Shown piece by piece: positions 1 through 8,046 of a stretch of DNA of 20,914 nucleotides; position 1 is the stretch's first letter; every line of letters begins with the position of its first letter. Source of the DNA: Acidobacteriota bacterium (GTDB lineage: Bacteria; Acidobacteriota; Aminicenantia; UBA2199); assembly GCA_028749105.1 (NCBI GenBank), contig JAQUQF010000005.1, positions 1 through 20,914 on the forward strand, read 5' to 3'. Below the pieces are notes generated by a model that saw only the letters and a list, made by a program, of their open reading frames with translations, was not told the origin of the DNA and did not search any database. Both the position numbers and the translations under genes were made by a program.

Positions 1-216
1 GTAGTCGATGGCCAGGGTCTTCTTCACCTTGAACTTGATCGCATAGGAAACGGCAAAGAGCGCCTCGACCGCCGTCTGGTAGGAGGGCGAGGTGTTGGGA
101 TCACCCTCGCCGTCGATCATCAGGAAATTCATGGCCGGCACCTCGACCAGGGCCACCTCCTTGGCCGCCGGCTGGTAAAGGCTCCTGAGATCCTTTTTGA
201 AATCGATCTTTTTCAT
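1..216 (-). CDS. GyrI-like domain protein, N-terminal part (3' end beyond window)
   Basis: The first 72 codons of a gene that leaves the window at the left edge. The reading begins MKKIDFKKDLRSLYQP and has LVEVPAMNFLMIDGEGDPN at about residues 23-41. This lysine-rich start followed by a V-P-x-x-x-F-x-M-I-D-G-x-G-x-P-N turn is what I know from the stand-alone GyrI-like (SOUL/AraC effector-binding type) small-molecule-binding proteins. Their ligands are mostly unknown. No signal peptide or membrane segment is visible, so it is probably cytosolic. The ATG at 216 has a strong ribosome binding site (GGAGGAGG, 3 bases upstream). The gene begins 24 bases after the antiporter gene stops, so the two are probably co-transcribed. 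Family assignment rests on the N-terminal part only. Confidence 0.7.
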   Translation of the reverse strand, partial: MKKIDFKKDLRSLYQPAAKEVALVEVPAMNFLMIDGEGDPNTSPSYQTAVEALFAVSYAIKFKVKKTLAIDY

Positions 217-240
217 GGCCTCCTCCTTTCCTGACTTCCC

Positions 241-2436
241 TCAGTTGATGGCGCAGGCATTGCCGTGCGGCAGCAGCTCGCTTCCCAGCTTGCCGCGGCA
301 CAATTCAGCGACGGCCCCGGCGCTGCCGATGACCACCAGGCGATCGCCCGCCTGCAGGCGCTCGCCAGCTGCCGGGGTCGTGATGCGCACTTCGTCGCGC
401 CGGATGCCGATCAGTGTGACCCCGAAATTCTGGCGGAAACTCAGCTCGGCGAGCGTCTTCCCCGCCACCTGCTCGCCGGGGGCCACATCGAGTTCGGCCA
501 CAACGAAGCGCTCGCCGCTGGAGGCTGTCTCGCCCTCGGGAGGGAGGGTGAGAAAATCCTCGGCCCGCCGCAGCTGATCCCCGGTGCCGACGATCACCAG
601 GCGGTCGTTGGGAAAGACCTGGAAGTCGGGGCCGGGGTCGTAGTGGATTCGCCCAGCGCGGCTCACCGCCAGGATGGAGACCCCCGTCTCGGCCCGCAGC
701 AGGATGTCGCGCACGGCCCGGCCGGCCACCGCCGCTCCGGCGGGCACGCGCACTTCGCGGAACGAGACCGGCCAGTCGATGCTCTCGGGCAGCATGTCCA
801 TGGCGTCGCTCAGGTCGTCGACCGCCTGCTCGGCGGCGTCGATGTAGGGCCGGAACACGATGTCGGCGCCGGCGCGTTCGAAGGCGACGGCCTCCTCTTG
901 GTTGGCCGCGGTCAGCGCCACCCTGCCAGGGTAGCCGCATTTTTTCAGCTTTTGCAGCATGAGCAGGTTCAGCTCGCGCACGCGCGTGGTGCCCACAACC
1001 CAGCGCGTCTTGGCCAGGGGGAGCTGGCCGCAGATCTCGGGGTCGGTCATGTCGCCGAAAAGGACCGACATCCCGCGCTGGCGCCACTTGTGCAGCGCCT
1101 CGGGATCGAAGTCGATACCCAGCACTGCCCGCCCCCGCTGCAGCAGGTTCTCGGCCAGGCCACTGCCATAGCGCCCCAGCCCCACCAGGATCACGTCGAT
1201 GGCCGCTGTCTCGCGCAGCGAGTCGCTCTCCGACTCGCGATGGGGAATGCGCCGCTCAAAGACAGCCAGATATCTGGAGAACACGACATAGAGCTCCCCG
1301 GAATAGAGGATCATGTAGGTGGAGACAAAGATGGTCACCACCCCCACCAGGGTGATCAGCCCCATGGCGGCGCCGCCGATATGGCCCAGTCCCAGGCCCA
1401 TGGCGGCCACGATCAGGGAGAACTCGCTGATCTGGGCCACGGTGAGGCCGGCCAGGAAGCCGGTGCGCCGGCGGTAGCCCATCCGCCCCATGATGGTCAT
1501 GACGATCAGGGGGTTGCCGACCAGGACGAAAAGCGAGAAGACGACCGCCGGCAAGGCTTGGGAGCCGATCAGCGAGAGGTCGAGGCGCGCCCCCAGGTCA
1601 ATGAAAAAGAACAGCAACAGGAAATCTCGCAAGCCCACCAGGCGGGCGGCCAGGGCTTCGCGGTACTCGGTCGATGCCAGCGAGACGCCGGCCAGGAAGG
1701 CGCCGATCTCCTTGCTGAATCCCAGGAGCTCGCTGCCGGCGCCCAGGATGACGGCCCAGGCGACGGCGAACAGGGTCAGCATCTCCTGGGAAGCGGCCAG
1801 GCGCCGGGCCAGGCGCGGGACAACCTTCCAAGACAGCAGGACGACCAGCCCCAGGAAGCCGAGAAACTTTCCGGCGATGATCAGCGCCGACACCAGCGGC
1901 GAGGCGGCGGCCGAGGTTTTGGCGCCCAGCGTGGTCAGCACCACCAGGGCGATGATGGCGGCCATGTCCTGCACGATGAGAAAGCCGATGGCGATCTGGC
2001 CGTGCAGCGAGTCGAGCTCATTCTTGTCCGACAGCAGCTTGACGACGATGATGGTGCTGGAGAACGTCAGCGCCACGGCGACATAGACGGCGCTGAGCAC
2101 GTTCATGCCGAAGGCCAGGGCGATCAGGAAGCCGAAAATACTGGTGAAGATGATCTGGCCCAGGCCGGTGGCCAGGGCCACTGGGCCGGTGGTACGAATG
2201 AGGTGGATGTCGAGGTTAAGGCCGACGATGAAGAGCAGCAGGGCGATGCCGATCTGGGCCAGCAGCTCGATGCTGCCGTGGCTGGCGATGAACCCCAGAC
2301 CTGCCGGCCCGGCCAGGATCCCCGCCGCCATGAACATGATGATCAGCGGCTGGCGCAGCTTCTGGCCGAGGGCGCCCAGCAGGGCCGCCAGGGCCAGGAT
2401 GGCGGCGATCTCGACGAACGTGCTCGGCAACGGCAT
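241..2436 (-). CDS. Kef-type CPA2 cation:proton antiporter with RCK (TrkA-N/TrkA-C) domains
   Basis: A 731-residue inner-membrane protein of the monovalent cation:proton antiporter 2 (KefB/KefC-like) family, expected to exchange K+ or Na+ for H+. Residues about 7-375 form a run of hydrophobic helices and include the family patch FLIVQDMAA (152-160) and SKEIGAFLAG (241-250). After a hydrophilic linker there is a TrkA-N/RCK nucleotide-binding domain: the Rossmann loop VGLGRYGSG is at 418-426 and an acidic strand end IDFD at 441-444. Two TrkA-C-like domains follow (about 558-630 and 642-720), each ending in a strand such as DRLVIVG. One TrkA-C copy is more usual, so gating by nucleotide and a second ligand is possible (inference). 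ATG 2436 has an AGGAG site upstream. It lies between hutH (94 bases upstream) and the GyrI-like gene (24 bases downstream), all on one strand. Confidence 0.9.
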   Translation of the reverse strand: MPLPSTFVEIAAILALAALLGALGQKLRQPLIIMFMAAGILAGPAGLGFIASHGSIELLAQIGIALLLFIVGLNLDIHLIRTTGPVALATGLGQIIFTSIFGFLIALAFGMNVLSAVYVAVALTFSSTIIVVKLLSDKNELDSLHGQIAIGFLIVQDMAAIIALVVLTTLGAKTSAAASPLVSALIIAGKFLGFLGLVVLLSWKVVPRLARRLAASQEMLTLFAVAWAVILGAGSELLGFSKEIGAFLAGVSLASTEYREALAARLVGLRDFLLLFFFIDLGARLDLSLIGSQALPAVVFSLFVLVGNPLIVMTIMGRMGYRRRTGFLAGLTVAQISEFSLIVAAMGLGLGHIGGAAMGLITLVGVVTIFVSTYMILYSGELYVVFSRYLAVFERRIPHRESESDSLRETAAIDVILVGLGRYGSGLAENLLQRGRAVLGIDFDPEALHKWRQRGMSVLFGDMTDPEICGQLPLAKTRWVVGTTRVRELNLLMLQKLKKCGYPGRVALTAANQEEAVAFERAGADIVFRPYIDAAEQAVDDLSDAMDMLPESIDWPVSFREVRVPAGAAVAGRAVRDILLRAETGVSILAVSRAGRIHYDPGPDFQVFPNDRLVIVGTGDQLRRAEDFLTLPPEGETASSGERFVVAELDVAPGEQVAGKTLAELSFRQNFGVTLIGIRRDEVRITTPAAGERLQAGDRLVVIGSAGAVAELCRGKLGSELLPHGNACAIN

Positions 2437-2494
2437 GGGCCCTCGCTCCTGGGGTGGAACGACCTACCCCGCGAATTTTGATACTACAGCATAC

Positions 2495-2514
2495 GGGCAT
2501 TGCGCGCCATGCCC
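2495..2514. promoter_or_regulatory. 20-bp near-perfect palindrome between hutH and the antiporter gene
   Basis: The bases GGGCATTGCGCGCCATGCCC read the same on both strands except for one mismatched pair (positions 2501 and 2508). It lies in the 94-base gap between the ammonia-lyase stop and the antiporter start. No T run follows on the minus strand, so it is a poor intrinsic terminator. An operator dyad or an RNA processing hairpin fits better. Only the symmetry is seen; function is unknown. Confidence 0.4.
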
Positions 2515-2530
2515 AGGCAGGCGCTCAAGG

Positions 2531-4057
2531 TCAATACGTCTTCAGCTCGCCGATGGCGCCCTCGACCGCGTGCAGGATGTCACGTTTCTTGACCGTCTCC
2601 ATCATGGCGTTGTGGTCGGTGTGCAGCGGCCGGTCCTCGTCCAGGTGCTTGACGACCTTGCGCACCGCCTCCTTGGCGGCCAACGTGCCCTTGCCGGGGG
2701 TGTAGTCGCGGAAGTCCAGGGCCTGGGCGGCAGCGATGAACTCGATGCCCAGGATGCCGTAGGCATTGTCGATGATCTGTCTTGTTTTGAGCGCCGTGTT
2801 CATGCCCATGGAGACGAAGTCCTCCTGGTCGGCGGCGGCGGGAATGGACTGGATCGAGGCGGGCATCGACAGGATGCGCTGCTCGACGATCATCATGTCG
2901 GCCGTATACTGGCTCAGCATGTGTCCCGAATACATGCCCGCGCCCTTGGTCAGGAAGGAAGGCAGCCCGACGCTCAGCGCCGGGTTGAGCAGGCGGTTCA
3001 GCCGCCGCTCGGAGATGACGCAGGCCATGGTCACGCAGGCGCCCATCATGTCCAGCGGCACCGAGATGGGCGAGCCCTGGAAGTTGGCGCCGGTGAGCAC
3101 CACCTTGTCGTCGGCCAGGAAGATGGGATTGTCGCCCACGCCGTTGAGCTCGATCTCGATCTGGCTGCGTGTCCAACGCAGCTGGTCGCGGGCGGCGCCC
3201 AGCACCTGCGGCGTGGAGCGCATGCTGTAGGCGTCCTGCACCTTGACCTTTACCTTGCCCAGCAGGTCGGAGCCCTCGATGATGCGCTTGATATTCTCGG
3301 CCGAGGTGACCGCGCCCTGGAAGCCGCGCAGCTGGTGCAGGCGGGCGTCATAGGGCTTCATGTTGGCCATCAGCGCCTCCAGGGTCATCGCCGCGGCGAT
3401 CTCGGCCTGCTTGAGCAGGCGCTCAGTCTCGTAGATCTGCAGACAGGCCATGCCGTTGATCAGGTTGCTGCCGTTGATCGCCGCCAGCCCGTCGCGGGCC
3501 TTCAAGCCCGGTACGGGGATGCCGGCTTTCTTCATGGCCGCGGCGCCACTCAGGCGCTCGCCCTCGTAAAACGCCTCGCCCTCTCCCATCAGCAGCAAGG
3601 CGATCTGGCTCATGGGCGCCAGGTCGCCGCAGGCGCCGACGCTGCCCTTGTTGCAGACCACCGGCGTCACCCCCCTGTTCAGCATGGCCACGTAGGTCTC
3701 GGTGATGTCGGGGCGGCAGCCCGAGTAGCCGTTGGCATGGACGTTGATCCGCGCCAGCATGGCCGCACGCACCTCGGGGATGGGCACCGGCGTGCCAATG
3801 CCGGCCGCATGGTTGTAGATCAGGTATTTCTGGAACTGCCCCACCTGCTCATCGGTCAGCACCACCTCGGAAAACTCGCCGATGCCGGTGTTGACCCCGT
3901 ACATGATCTCGCGCGCCTCGATGCGCTTCTCGATGAAGGCCCGGCAGGCCTTGATCCTCTCCACGGCATCGGGGTGCAGCTCGACCTTCTCCAGGCCGTA
4001 GGCCACCCTATACACATCCTCGATCTTCAGGTTCTTTCCCGTTACAACGACTGGCAT
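2531..4057 (-). CDS. hutH: Histidine/aromatic amino-acid ammonia-lyase (HAL/PAL family) with an Ala-Cys-Gly MIO triad
   Basis: A 508-residue cytosolic MIO-dependent lyase. Histidine ammonia-lyase turns L-histidine into urocanate and ammonia. The active-site landmarks fall at or close to the numbering of Pseudomonas putida HutH: Y53 (YGVNTG), H83 (YNHAAG), N195 (INGSN), Y277 and R280 (DAYSMRSTPQ) and E412 (QEDFVSMG). The residue just before H83 is Asn, and the pair N-H resembles the S-H of histidine lyases more than the H-L or F-L of tyrosine and phenylalanine lyases, so histidine is the likely substrate. The triad that cyclises to MIO reads A142-C143-G144 instead of Ala-Ser-Gly. F414, where HutH enzymes usually have His after QED, leaves some doubt about substrate. 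ATG 4057 has AAGGAGGA upstream. No hutU, hutI or other hut gene is in the window. Confidence 0.85.
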   Translation of the reverse strand: MPVVVTGKNLKIEDVYRVAYGLEKVELHPDAVERIKACRAFIEKRIEAREIMYGVNTGIGEFSEVVLTDEQVGQFQKYLIYNHAAGIGTPVPIPEVRAAMLARINVHANGYSGCRPDITETYVAMLNRGVTPVVCNKGSVGACGDLAPMSQIALLLMGEGEAFYEGERLSGAAAMKKAGIPVPGLKARDGLAAINGSNLINGMACLQIYETERLLKQAEIAAAMTLEALMANMKPYDARLHQLRGFQGAVTSAENIKRIIEGSDLLGKVKVKVQDAYSMRSTPQVLGAARDQLRWTRSQIEIELNGVGDNPIFLADDKVVLTGANFQGSPISVPLDMMGACVTMACVISERRLNRLLNPALSVGLPSFLTKGAGMYSGHMLSQYTADMMIVEQRILSMPASIQSIPAAADQEDFVSMGMNTALKTRQIIDNAYGILGIEFIAAAQALDFRDYTPGKGTLAAKEAVRKVVKHLDEDRPLHTDHNAMMETVKKRDILHAVEGAIGELKTY

Positions 4058-4102
4058 TCGTCCTCCTTGCTTTTTGTTTCGCTCCGCATTGTCGCAGAGG
4101 AC

Positions 4103-4131
4103 ATTCTATAGAAAACGTTTTTTATTTTCAA
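4103..4131 (-). promoter_or_regulatory. Sigma70-type promoter of hutH with palindrome in the spacer
   Basis: On the minus strand TTGAAA (4126-4131) and TAGAAT (4103-4108) are separated by exactly 17 bases, and the hutH ATG lies about 40 bases after the expected start site. The spacer holds ATAGAAAACGTTTTTTAT (4108-4125), an 18-bp dyad with one mismatched pair and the perfect core AAAACGTTTT (4112-4121). A repressor bound there would block the polymerase, so this may be an operator; the regulator is not in the window. Confidence 0.65.
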
Positions 4132-4171
4132 CCGGGGCCGCCAAAACGCCGGACCGCATTCTTGACAGAAG

Positions 4172-4180
4172 TGGTATAAT
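4172..4180 (+). promoter_or_regulatory. Extended -10 promoter of htpG
   Basis: TGGTATAAT is a consensus extended -10 element (TG-n-TATAAT). A TTGACA occurs at 4162-4167 but only 7 bases before the -10 box, so it cannot serve as its -35. Transcription should start near 4187, leaving a short leader with AAGGAG at 4198-4203 ahead of the ATG at 4211. No CIRCE inverted repeat or sigma32-like element was seen, so heat control is not evident. Confidence 0.65.
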
Positions 4181-4210
4181 TTATTGGAGAAACCCGCAAG
4201 GAGAAAAAAA

Positions 4211-6091
4211 ATGACCGAAACGAAAGAACAGACTTTCGAGTTCCAGTCCGAGGTCAAGCAGCTGCTCGACATCCTGGTCTACTCGTTATACAAGAATAAG
4301 GAGGTGTTCCTGCGCGAGCTGGTCTCCAACGCCGCCGACGCGCTGAACAAGATGCAGTTCGAATTCCTGACCGTCCCCGACCTGGAAGGGAAGGACCAGG
4401 AGCTGAAGGTCACCATCGCCGTCGACAAGGAGCACAACAAGCTGGTGGTCGAGGATAACGGCGTGGGCATGACCCGCGAGGAACTGGTCGAGAACATCGG
4501 CACCATCGCCCACTCGGGCACCCTCGACTACCTGAAGCGGCTGAAGGATAGTCAGGCCGCCGGTCAGGTGGACCTGATCGGCAAGTTCGGCGTCGGCTTC
4601 TACTCCAGCTTCATGGTGGCCAAGGAGATCCACATCACCACCCGCTCCTGGCAAAAGGACGGCAAGGCCTGGTTATGGAAGTCCACGGGAGAGAGCAGCT
4701 ACACGATCGAGGAGGTGGAAAAGGAGGGCCGCGGCACGCGCATCGAACTGCTGCTGAAAAAGGACGAAAGGGAATTCCTGGAGACGTACCGGCTGAAAAA
4801 CATCATCCTCAAGCACTCCAAATTCGTCCCCTTCCCCATTTATCTCGACGGCGAGAAGATCGAACGCCGCGAGGCGGTCTGGACCCAGCCCAAGTCGAAG
4901 CTTGCCGACAAGGACTACGCCGATTTCTTCAAGTTCTTCGAAAATACCCAAGAGGAGCCGGAAACCTGGCTCCACCTCTCCTCCGATGCCCCAGTGCAGT
5001 TCCATTCGCTCCTGTACGTTCCCAAGACCTCGTTCGAGCTGCTGGGGCTGATGAAGGAGGAGCCCGGCGTCGACCTCTACTCGCGCAAGATTCTTATCCA
5101 GAAAGGATCCAAGGAGGTCATGCCTGAGTACCTGCGCTTCGTCAAGGGCATTATCGACTCCGAGGAGATCCCGCTGAACATCTCGCGCGAGACTTTCCAG
5201 AACAACGTGCGCATCGACAAGATCCGCAAGCACGTGGTGAAGAAGCTGCTGGAGCACCTGGAAGGGCTCAAGGACAAGGAGCGCGCAAAGTATCTCCATA
5301 TCTGGAAAAATTTCAGCAAAAACATCAAGGAGGGCGCGGTCAACGACTTCGACAACCGCGAAAAAATCTCCCAGCTGCTCCTTTTCTCCAGCTCCAAGAC
5401 CAGCGGTGACGAGCTGATCGACCTGAAGCAGTACGCCGGCCGCATGGCCGAGGGGCAGAAGGAGATCTATTTCCTGGGCGGGGCCGACCGCGGGACGATC
5501 GAGAAGAACCCGGCACTGGAGATCTTCCGCAAGAAGGACTACGAAGTCCTGTTCCTGACCGACCCCCTCGACGAGTTCGTCCTCGATCATCTGCACGAGT
5601 TTGACAAGAAGGCCTTCAAAATGGCCGAGAGCGCCGATATTCCCCTCGAGGAGAAGGCCGAAGCAGCCGACGAAGCATCCATGAAGGATGCCGAGAACCT
5701 GGTCACCTACCTGAAGGCGATCTACGGCGACCAGGTGCAGGACGTGAAGATATCCAGGCGCCTGGTCGACAGCCCCTGCCTGCTGCTCAACCCGGCTGAC
5801 GGCCCCTCGGTGCAGATGGAGAAGATCATGAAGATGGTCAACAAGGACTACCAGCTATCCAAGCGCGTCCTGGAGATCAATCCCGGCCATGCGCTGATCC
5901 GCAAGATGGTGGCCCTGCACAAAACCGACCCCGCGGCGCCGATGCTGAAGACCCTGGCGCTGCAGCTGCTGGACAACATGAAGCTGCGCGAAGGGATCCT
6001 GAGCGATACCGAGGCCACCATCGCCCGCATCCAGCAGATCATGCTCGACGCGGCCGCACCGCCGCGCTCCGACGCGGGCGGCCCGGCCTGA
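4211..6091 (+). CDS. htpG: HtpG, Hsp90-family molecular chaperone
   Basis: A 626-residue cytosolic ATP-dependent chaperone, close to the usual HtpG length of about 624. The N-terminal GHKL ATPase domain shows ELVSNAADAL (36-45, with the Mg-binding Asn and catalytic-region Glu), EDNGVGM (81-87) and the lid glycine motif GKFGVGFYSS (124-133). The middle domain has the conserved NISRETFQNN stretch, whose arginine contacts ATP, and a C-terminal dimerisation domain follows. An open frame extends 9 codons upstream to a TTG at 4184, but ATG 4211 is chosen because AAGGAG sits 7 bases before it and the family starts with T-x-T-x-x-F-x-F-Q-x-E-V. The tail past residue 610 is Ala/Pro-rich and variable. 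It is divergent from hutH, and the FkbM gene follows after 13 bases. Confidence 0.97.
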   Translation: MTETKEQTFEFQSEVKQLLDILVYSLYKNKEVFLRELVSNAADALNKMQFEFLTVPDLEGKDQELKVTIAVDKEHNKLVVEDNGVGMTREELVENIGTIAHSGTLDYLKRLKDSQAAGQVDLIGKFGVGFYSSFMVAKEIHITTRSWQKDGKAWLWKSTGESSYTIEEVEKEGRGTRIELLLKKDEREFLETYRLKNIILKHSKFVPFPIYLDGEKIERREAVWTQPKSKLADKDYADFFKFFENTQEEPETWLHLSSDAPVQFHSLLYVPKTSFELLGLMKEEPGVDLYSRKILIQKGSKEVMPEYLRFVKGIIDSEEIPLNISRETFQNNVRIDKIRKHVVKKLLEHLEGLKDKERAKYLHIWKNFSKNIKEGAVNDFDNREKISQLLLFSSSKTSGDELIDLKQYAGRMAEGQKEIYFLGGADRGTIEKNPALEIFRKKDYEVLFLTDPLDEFVLDHLHEFDKKAFKMAESADIPLEEKAEAADEASMKDAENLVTYLKAIYGDQVQDVKISRRLVDSPCLLLNPADGPSVQMEKIMKMVNKDYQLSKRVLEINPGHALIRKMVALHKTDPAAPMLKTLALQLLDNMKLREGILSDTEATIARIQQIMLDAAAPPRSDAGGPA

Positions 6092-6104
6092 AACAGGTCA
6101 ATGA

Positions 6105-6827
6105 ATGAGCATTCAGCACGAACTTGCAAAATTAGCATGGAAAATCGGCTATAGCATTTCCAGGTTTACGCCAGCAACTCATCCCATAGCAAGGAGAAAG
6201 CAAATACTTGCGTCGCACAAAATCGACACCATTCTCGATATTGGCGCAAATTCCGGCCAATTTGCACGACAGATGAGGAGCGACATTGGCTTCACCAATC
6301 GCATTTTGTCTTTCGAACCATTGAGTTCAGCCTATAAACTGTTGAAGTCGAATGCAAAAAACGACCCGGCTTGGGAGGTGTTTAATTTTGCCATCGGGGA
6401 AACTGAAGAAGAGCGGGAAATCAACATTGCTGAAAATTCCGAGAGCAGTTCACTTCTCAGCATGCTGCCTGCGCATCTGAAGTCCGCGCCTGACTCCAAC
6501 TATATCGGAAAAGAGACGATCAAGATAAAAACACTCGACTCACTCTTCAGCGATCTGTGTGGAACGGCCCAGAATATCTACATGAAAATAGACACCCAGG
6601 GATTTGAGAGCCAGGTGCTGAAAGGGGCCGAAAAATCGCTTCCCAAAATAAATACGGTGCAGATGGAGATGTCGCTCGTTCCGTTGTACGAAGGTGAACT
6701 GTTGTTCAATGAAATGCTGATGCTCATGGGCAATAAAGGCTACACCCTGATCGCAATTGAAAATGGGTTCTCTGACCCGGCGTCCGGTCAATTACTGCAG
6801 GTGGATGGTATTTTTCATCGTTTTTAG
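6105..6827 (+). CDS. FkbM-family SAM-dependent methyltransferase
   Basis: A 240-residue soluble methyltransferase. The SAM-binding loop ILDIGANSGQFA is at 43-54, the acidic end of the next strand at FEPL (70-73), and the FkbM signature MKIDTQGFESQVLKGA at 160-175. FkbM enzymes O-methylate sugars of polysaccharides, glycolipids or polyketides; the substrate here cannot be told. Base use differs sharply from the neighbours: 25 of 60 bases are G or C at 6121-6180, against 42 of 60 at 5881-5940 in htpG. It starts 13 bases after the htpG stop with no clear ribosome binding site, so it may depend on htpG read-through or coupling. It looks like a horizontally acquired gene placed after htpG. It converges on the porin-like gene, with 36 bases between the stops. 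Confidence 0.85.
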   Translation: MSIQHELAKLAWKIGYSISRFTPATHPIARRKQILASHKIDTILDIGANSGQFARQMRSDIGFTNRILSFEPLSSAYKLLKSNAKNDPAWEVFNFAIGETEEEREINIAENSESSSLLSMLPAHLKSAPDSNYIGKETIKIKTLDSLFSDLCGTAQNIYMKIDTQGFESQVLKGAEKSLPKINTVQMEMSLVPLYEGELLFNEMLMLMGNKGYTLIAIENGFSDPASGQLLQVDGIFHRF

Positions 6828-6863
6828 TCTGGACGACCGGGAGCGAACTAGGCCGGGGCTTCC

Positions 6864-8036
6864 CTAGAACGCCGTGACCAGGCCGATGCCGAAGCGGGGA
6901 TACTTGCCGCTGCTCGACTCGAAGGCGTAGGTGGCCTCGGCGACCAGGCGAAAATTGCGCCGCAGCACCCAGCCGCCGTGGAGCGTGGCCGCCGTGTAGG
7001 CCAGTTCCTCCAAGTCAGAATCGACCCAGTTGAACAGGCCCGCGCCGTACCAGGGGCTGTCGTCGCCGCGCGGCAGGTAGATCAGCTCGGCAAAACCGCC
7101 GCGCGTCGCCACTTCCGACGCCCCCAGCAGGAACGACGGGTTATCGTCGCGCCGCTCCACGTACTGCAGGTTCAGTTCAAGATGGGGCGAGGTCCAGGTG
7201 GCATCGGCGCCGGCCACCCACATGCTGTTGACCAGGCCAGTGGCCCCCCGCTCCTTGCCGATATAACCGAAAGCACCGATACGGAGGCTGTCGCCGACAT
7301 CCTGAGACACGCGCCCCATGACGTTCTTGTACTTGTCGGCGTCGAAATTGCCGCCGGGGTTGGCATCGCTTTCGCCGATGCCGCAGCCGTTGACCACCTC
7401 CAGCACCAGGTCGGTTCCGCCCTTCAGGCCGTAGGTGAGCATGACGCCGCGGTCGTAGGTCAGGTCGATAGCCGAGAGGCCGGGCTTGGTCTTGTATATT
7501 TTGTACGGTTCGTAGGACAGGCGCAGTTCGCTCTTGAACAGCGGATCGGAGACCTGGAACTGGCCGATGATGACGTCCAGGCCGCCGACCAGTTCGTTGA
7601 ACATAATGAAGGCGTCCTCCAGGCCGGCCACCTTGCCGCGCTCGCTGAAGAAAAAATAAAAATAATAGGATACGTTGCGAAAGAGTTCGCCACCCGAGAG
7701 CAGCTTGATCAAATAGGGGGTGGAGAGGTCGAGCGTCTTGCCGTGGTTGTTGTTCAGCGAGGCGTAGCCCTCGAGGCGCAGGGCGAAGGGCAGATTGCGG
7801 ATCAACGACACCTTCTCGTCGCCGGTATCGGCAAAATAGCGCGGCGCCTCCTTGTCCTTCAGCGTGAACCCGTTGGCGGCGAATTCCTCGGCGTAGGGCT
7901 TTAACTTCGGGAAAGGGCTATGGCAGACCTTGCACGACATCTGGTACTTGCGGGCAAAGGCCGGCATGGCCTCCAGCATCGTGGCCATCCCCAGCCCGAC
8001 AGCCAGCAATATGAAAACGGCGGTTGTCTTTTTCAT
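6864..8036 (-). CDS. Outer-membrane beta-barrel protein with one N-terminal c-type heme site
   Basis: A 390-residue exported protein. A Sec signal peptide (MKKTTAVFILLAVGLG...AFA, cleavage near residue 28) is followed at once by CKVCH (35-39), a single covalent heme c site, in the setting MSCKVCHSPFPKLKPYAEEFAANGF. From about residue 75 on the sequence alternates polar and hydrophobic residues, has many aromatic strand ends and closes with ...RFGIGLVTAF. A final Phe is the usual C-terminal signal of outer-membrane barrels. I infer a 14- to 18-strand barrel with a periplasmic heme plug, which could pass electrons or small solutes across the outer membrane. It follows the five-heme gene by 10 bases, and its AGGAG overlaps that gene's stop codon, so the two are translated from one message. 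Function is inferred, not known. Confidence 0.7.
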   Translation of the reverse strand: MKKTTAVFILLAVGLGMATMLEAMPAFARKYQMSCKVCHSPFPKLKPYAEEFAANGFTLKDKEAPRYFADTGDEKVSLIRNLPFALRLEGYASLNNNHGKTLDLSTPYLIKLLSGGELFRNVSYYFYFFFSERGKVAGLEDAFIMFNELVGGLDVIIGQFQVSDPLFKSELRLSYEPYKIYKTKPGLSAIDLTYDRGVMLTYGLKGGTDLVLEVVNGCGIGESDANPGGNFDADKYKNVMGRVSQDVGDSLRIGAFGYIGKERGATGLVNSMWVAGADATWTSPHLELNLQYVERRDDNPSFLLGASEVATRGGFAELIYLPRGDDSPWYGAGLFNWVDSDLEELAYTAATLHGGWVLRRNFRLVAEATYAFESSSGKYPRFGIGLVTAF

Positions 8037-8046
8037 GGCTCTCTCC

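Noticed and set aside
265..2481. A 738-codon open frame on the plus strand, opposite the antiporter gene, and similar long frames opposite hutH (2105-4111) and elsewhere.
   Set aside because: The products are rich in Gln, His, Arg and Gly with no domain or ordered hydrophobic pattern. They are shadows caused by GC-rich codon positions; the opposite strand encodes clear families.
4162..4167. Consensus TTGACA ahead of the htpG -10 box.
   Set aside because: Only 7 bases separate it from TATAAT, so it cannot act as the -35 of that promoter. No -10 box lies 16-18 bases downstream.
6848..6867. CTAGG...CCTAG inverted repeat between the convergent FkbM and porin-like genes as a two-way terminator.
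   Set aside because: The stem is only 5 bp with a 10-base loop and no T run. It is too weak to call.
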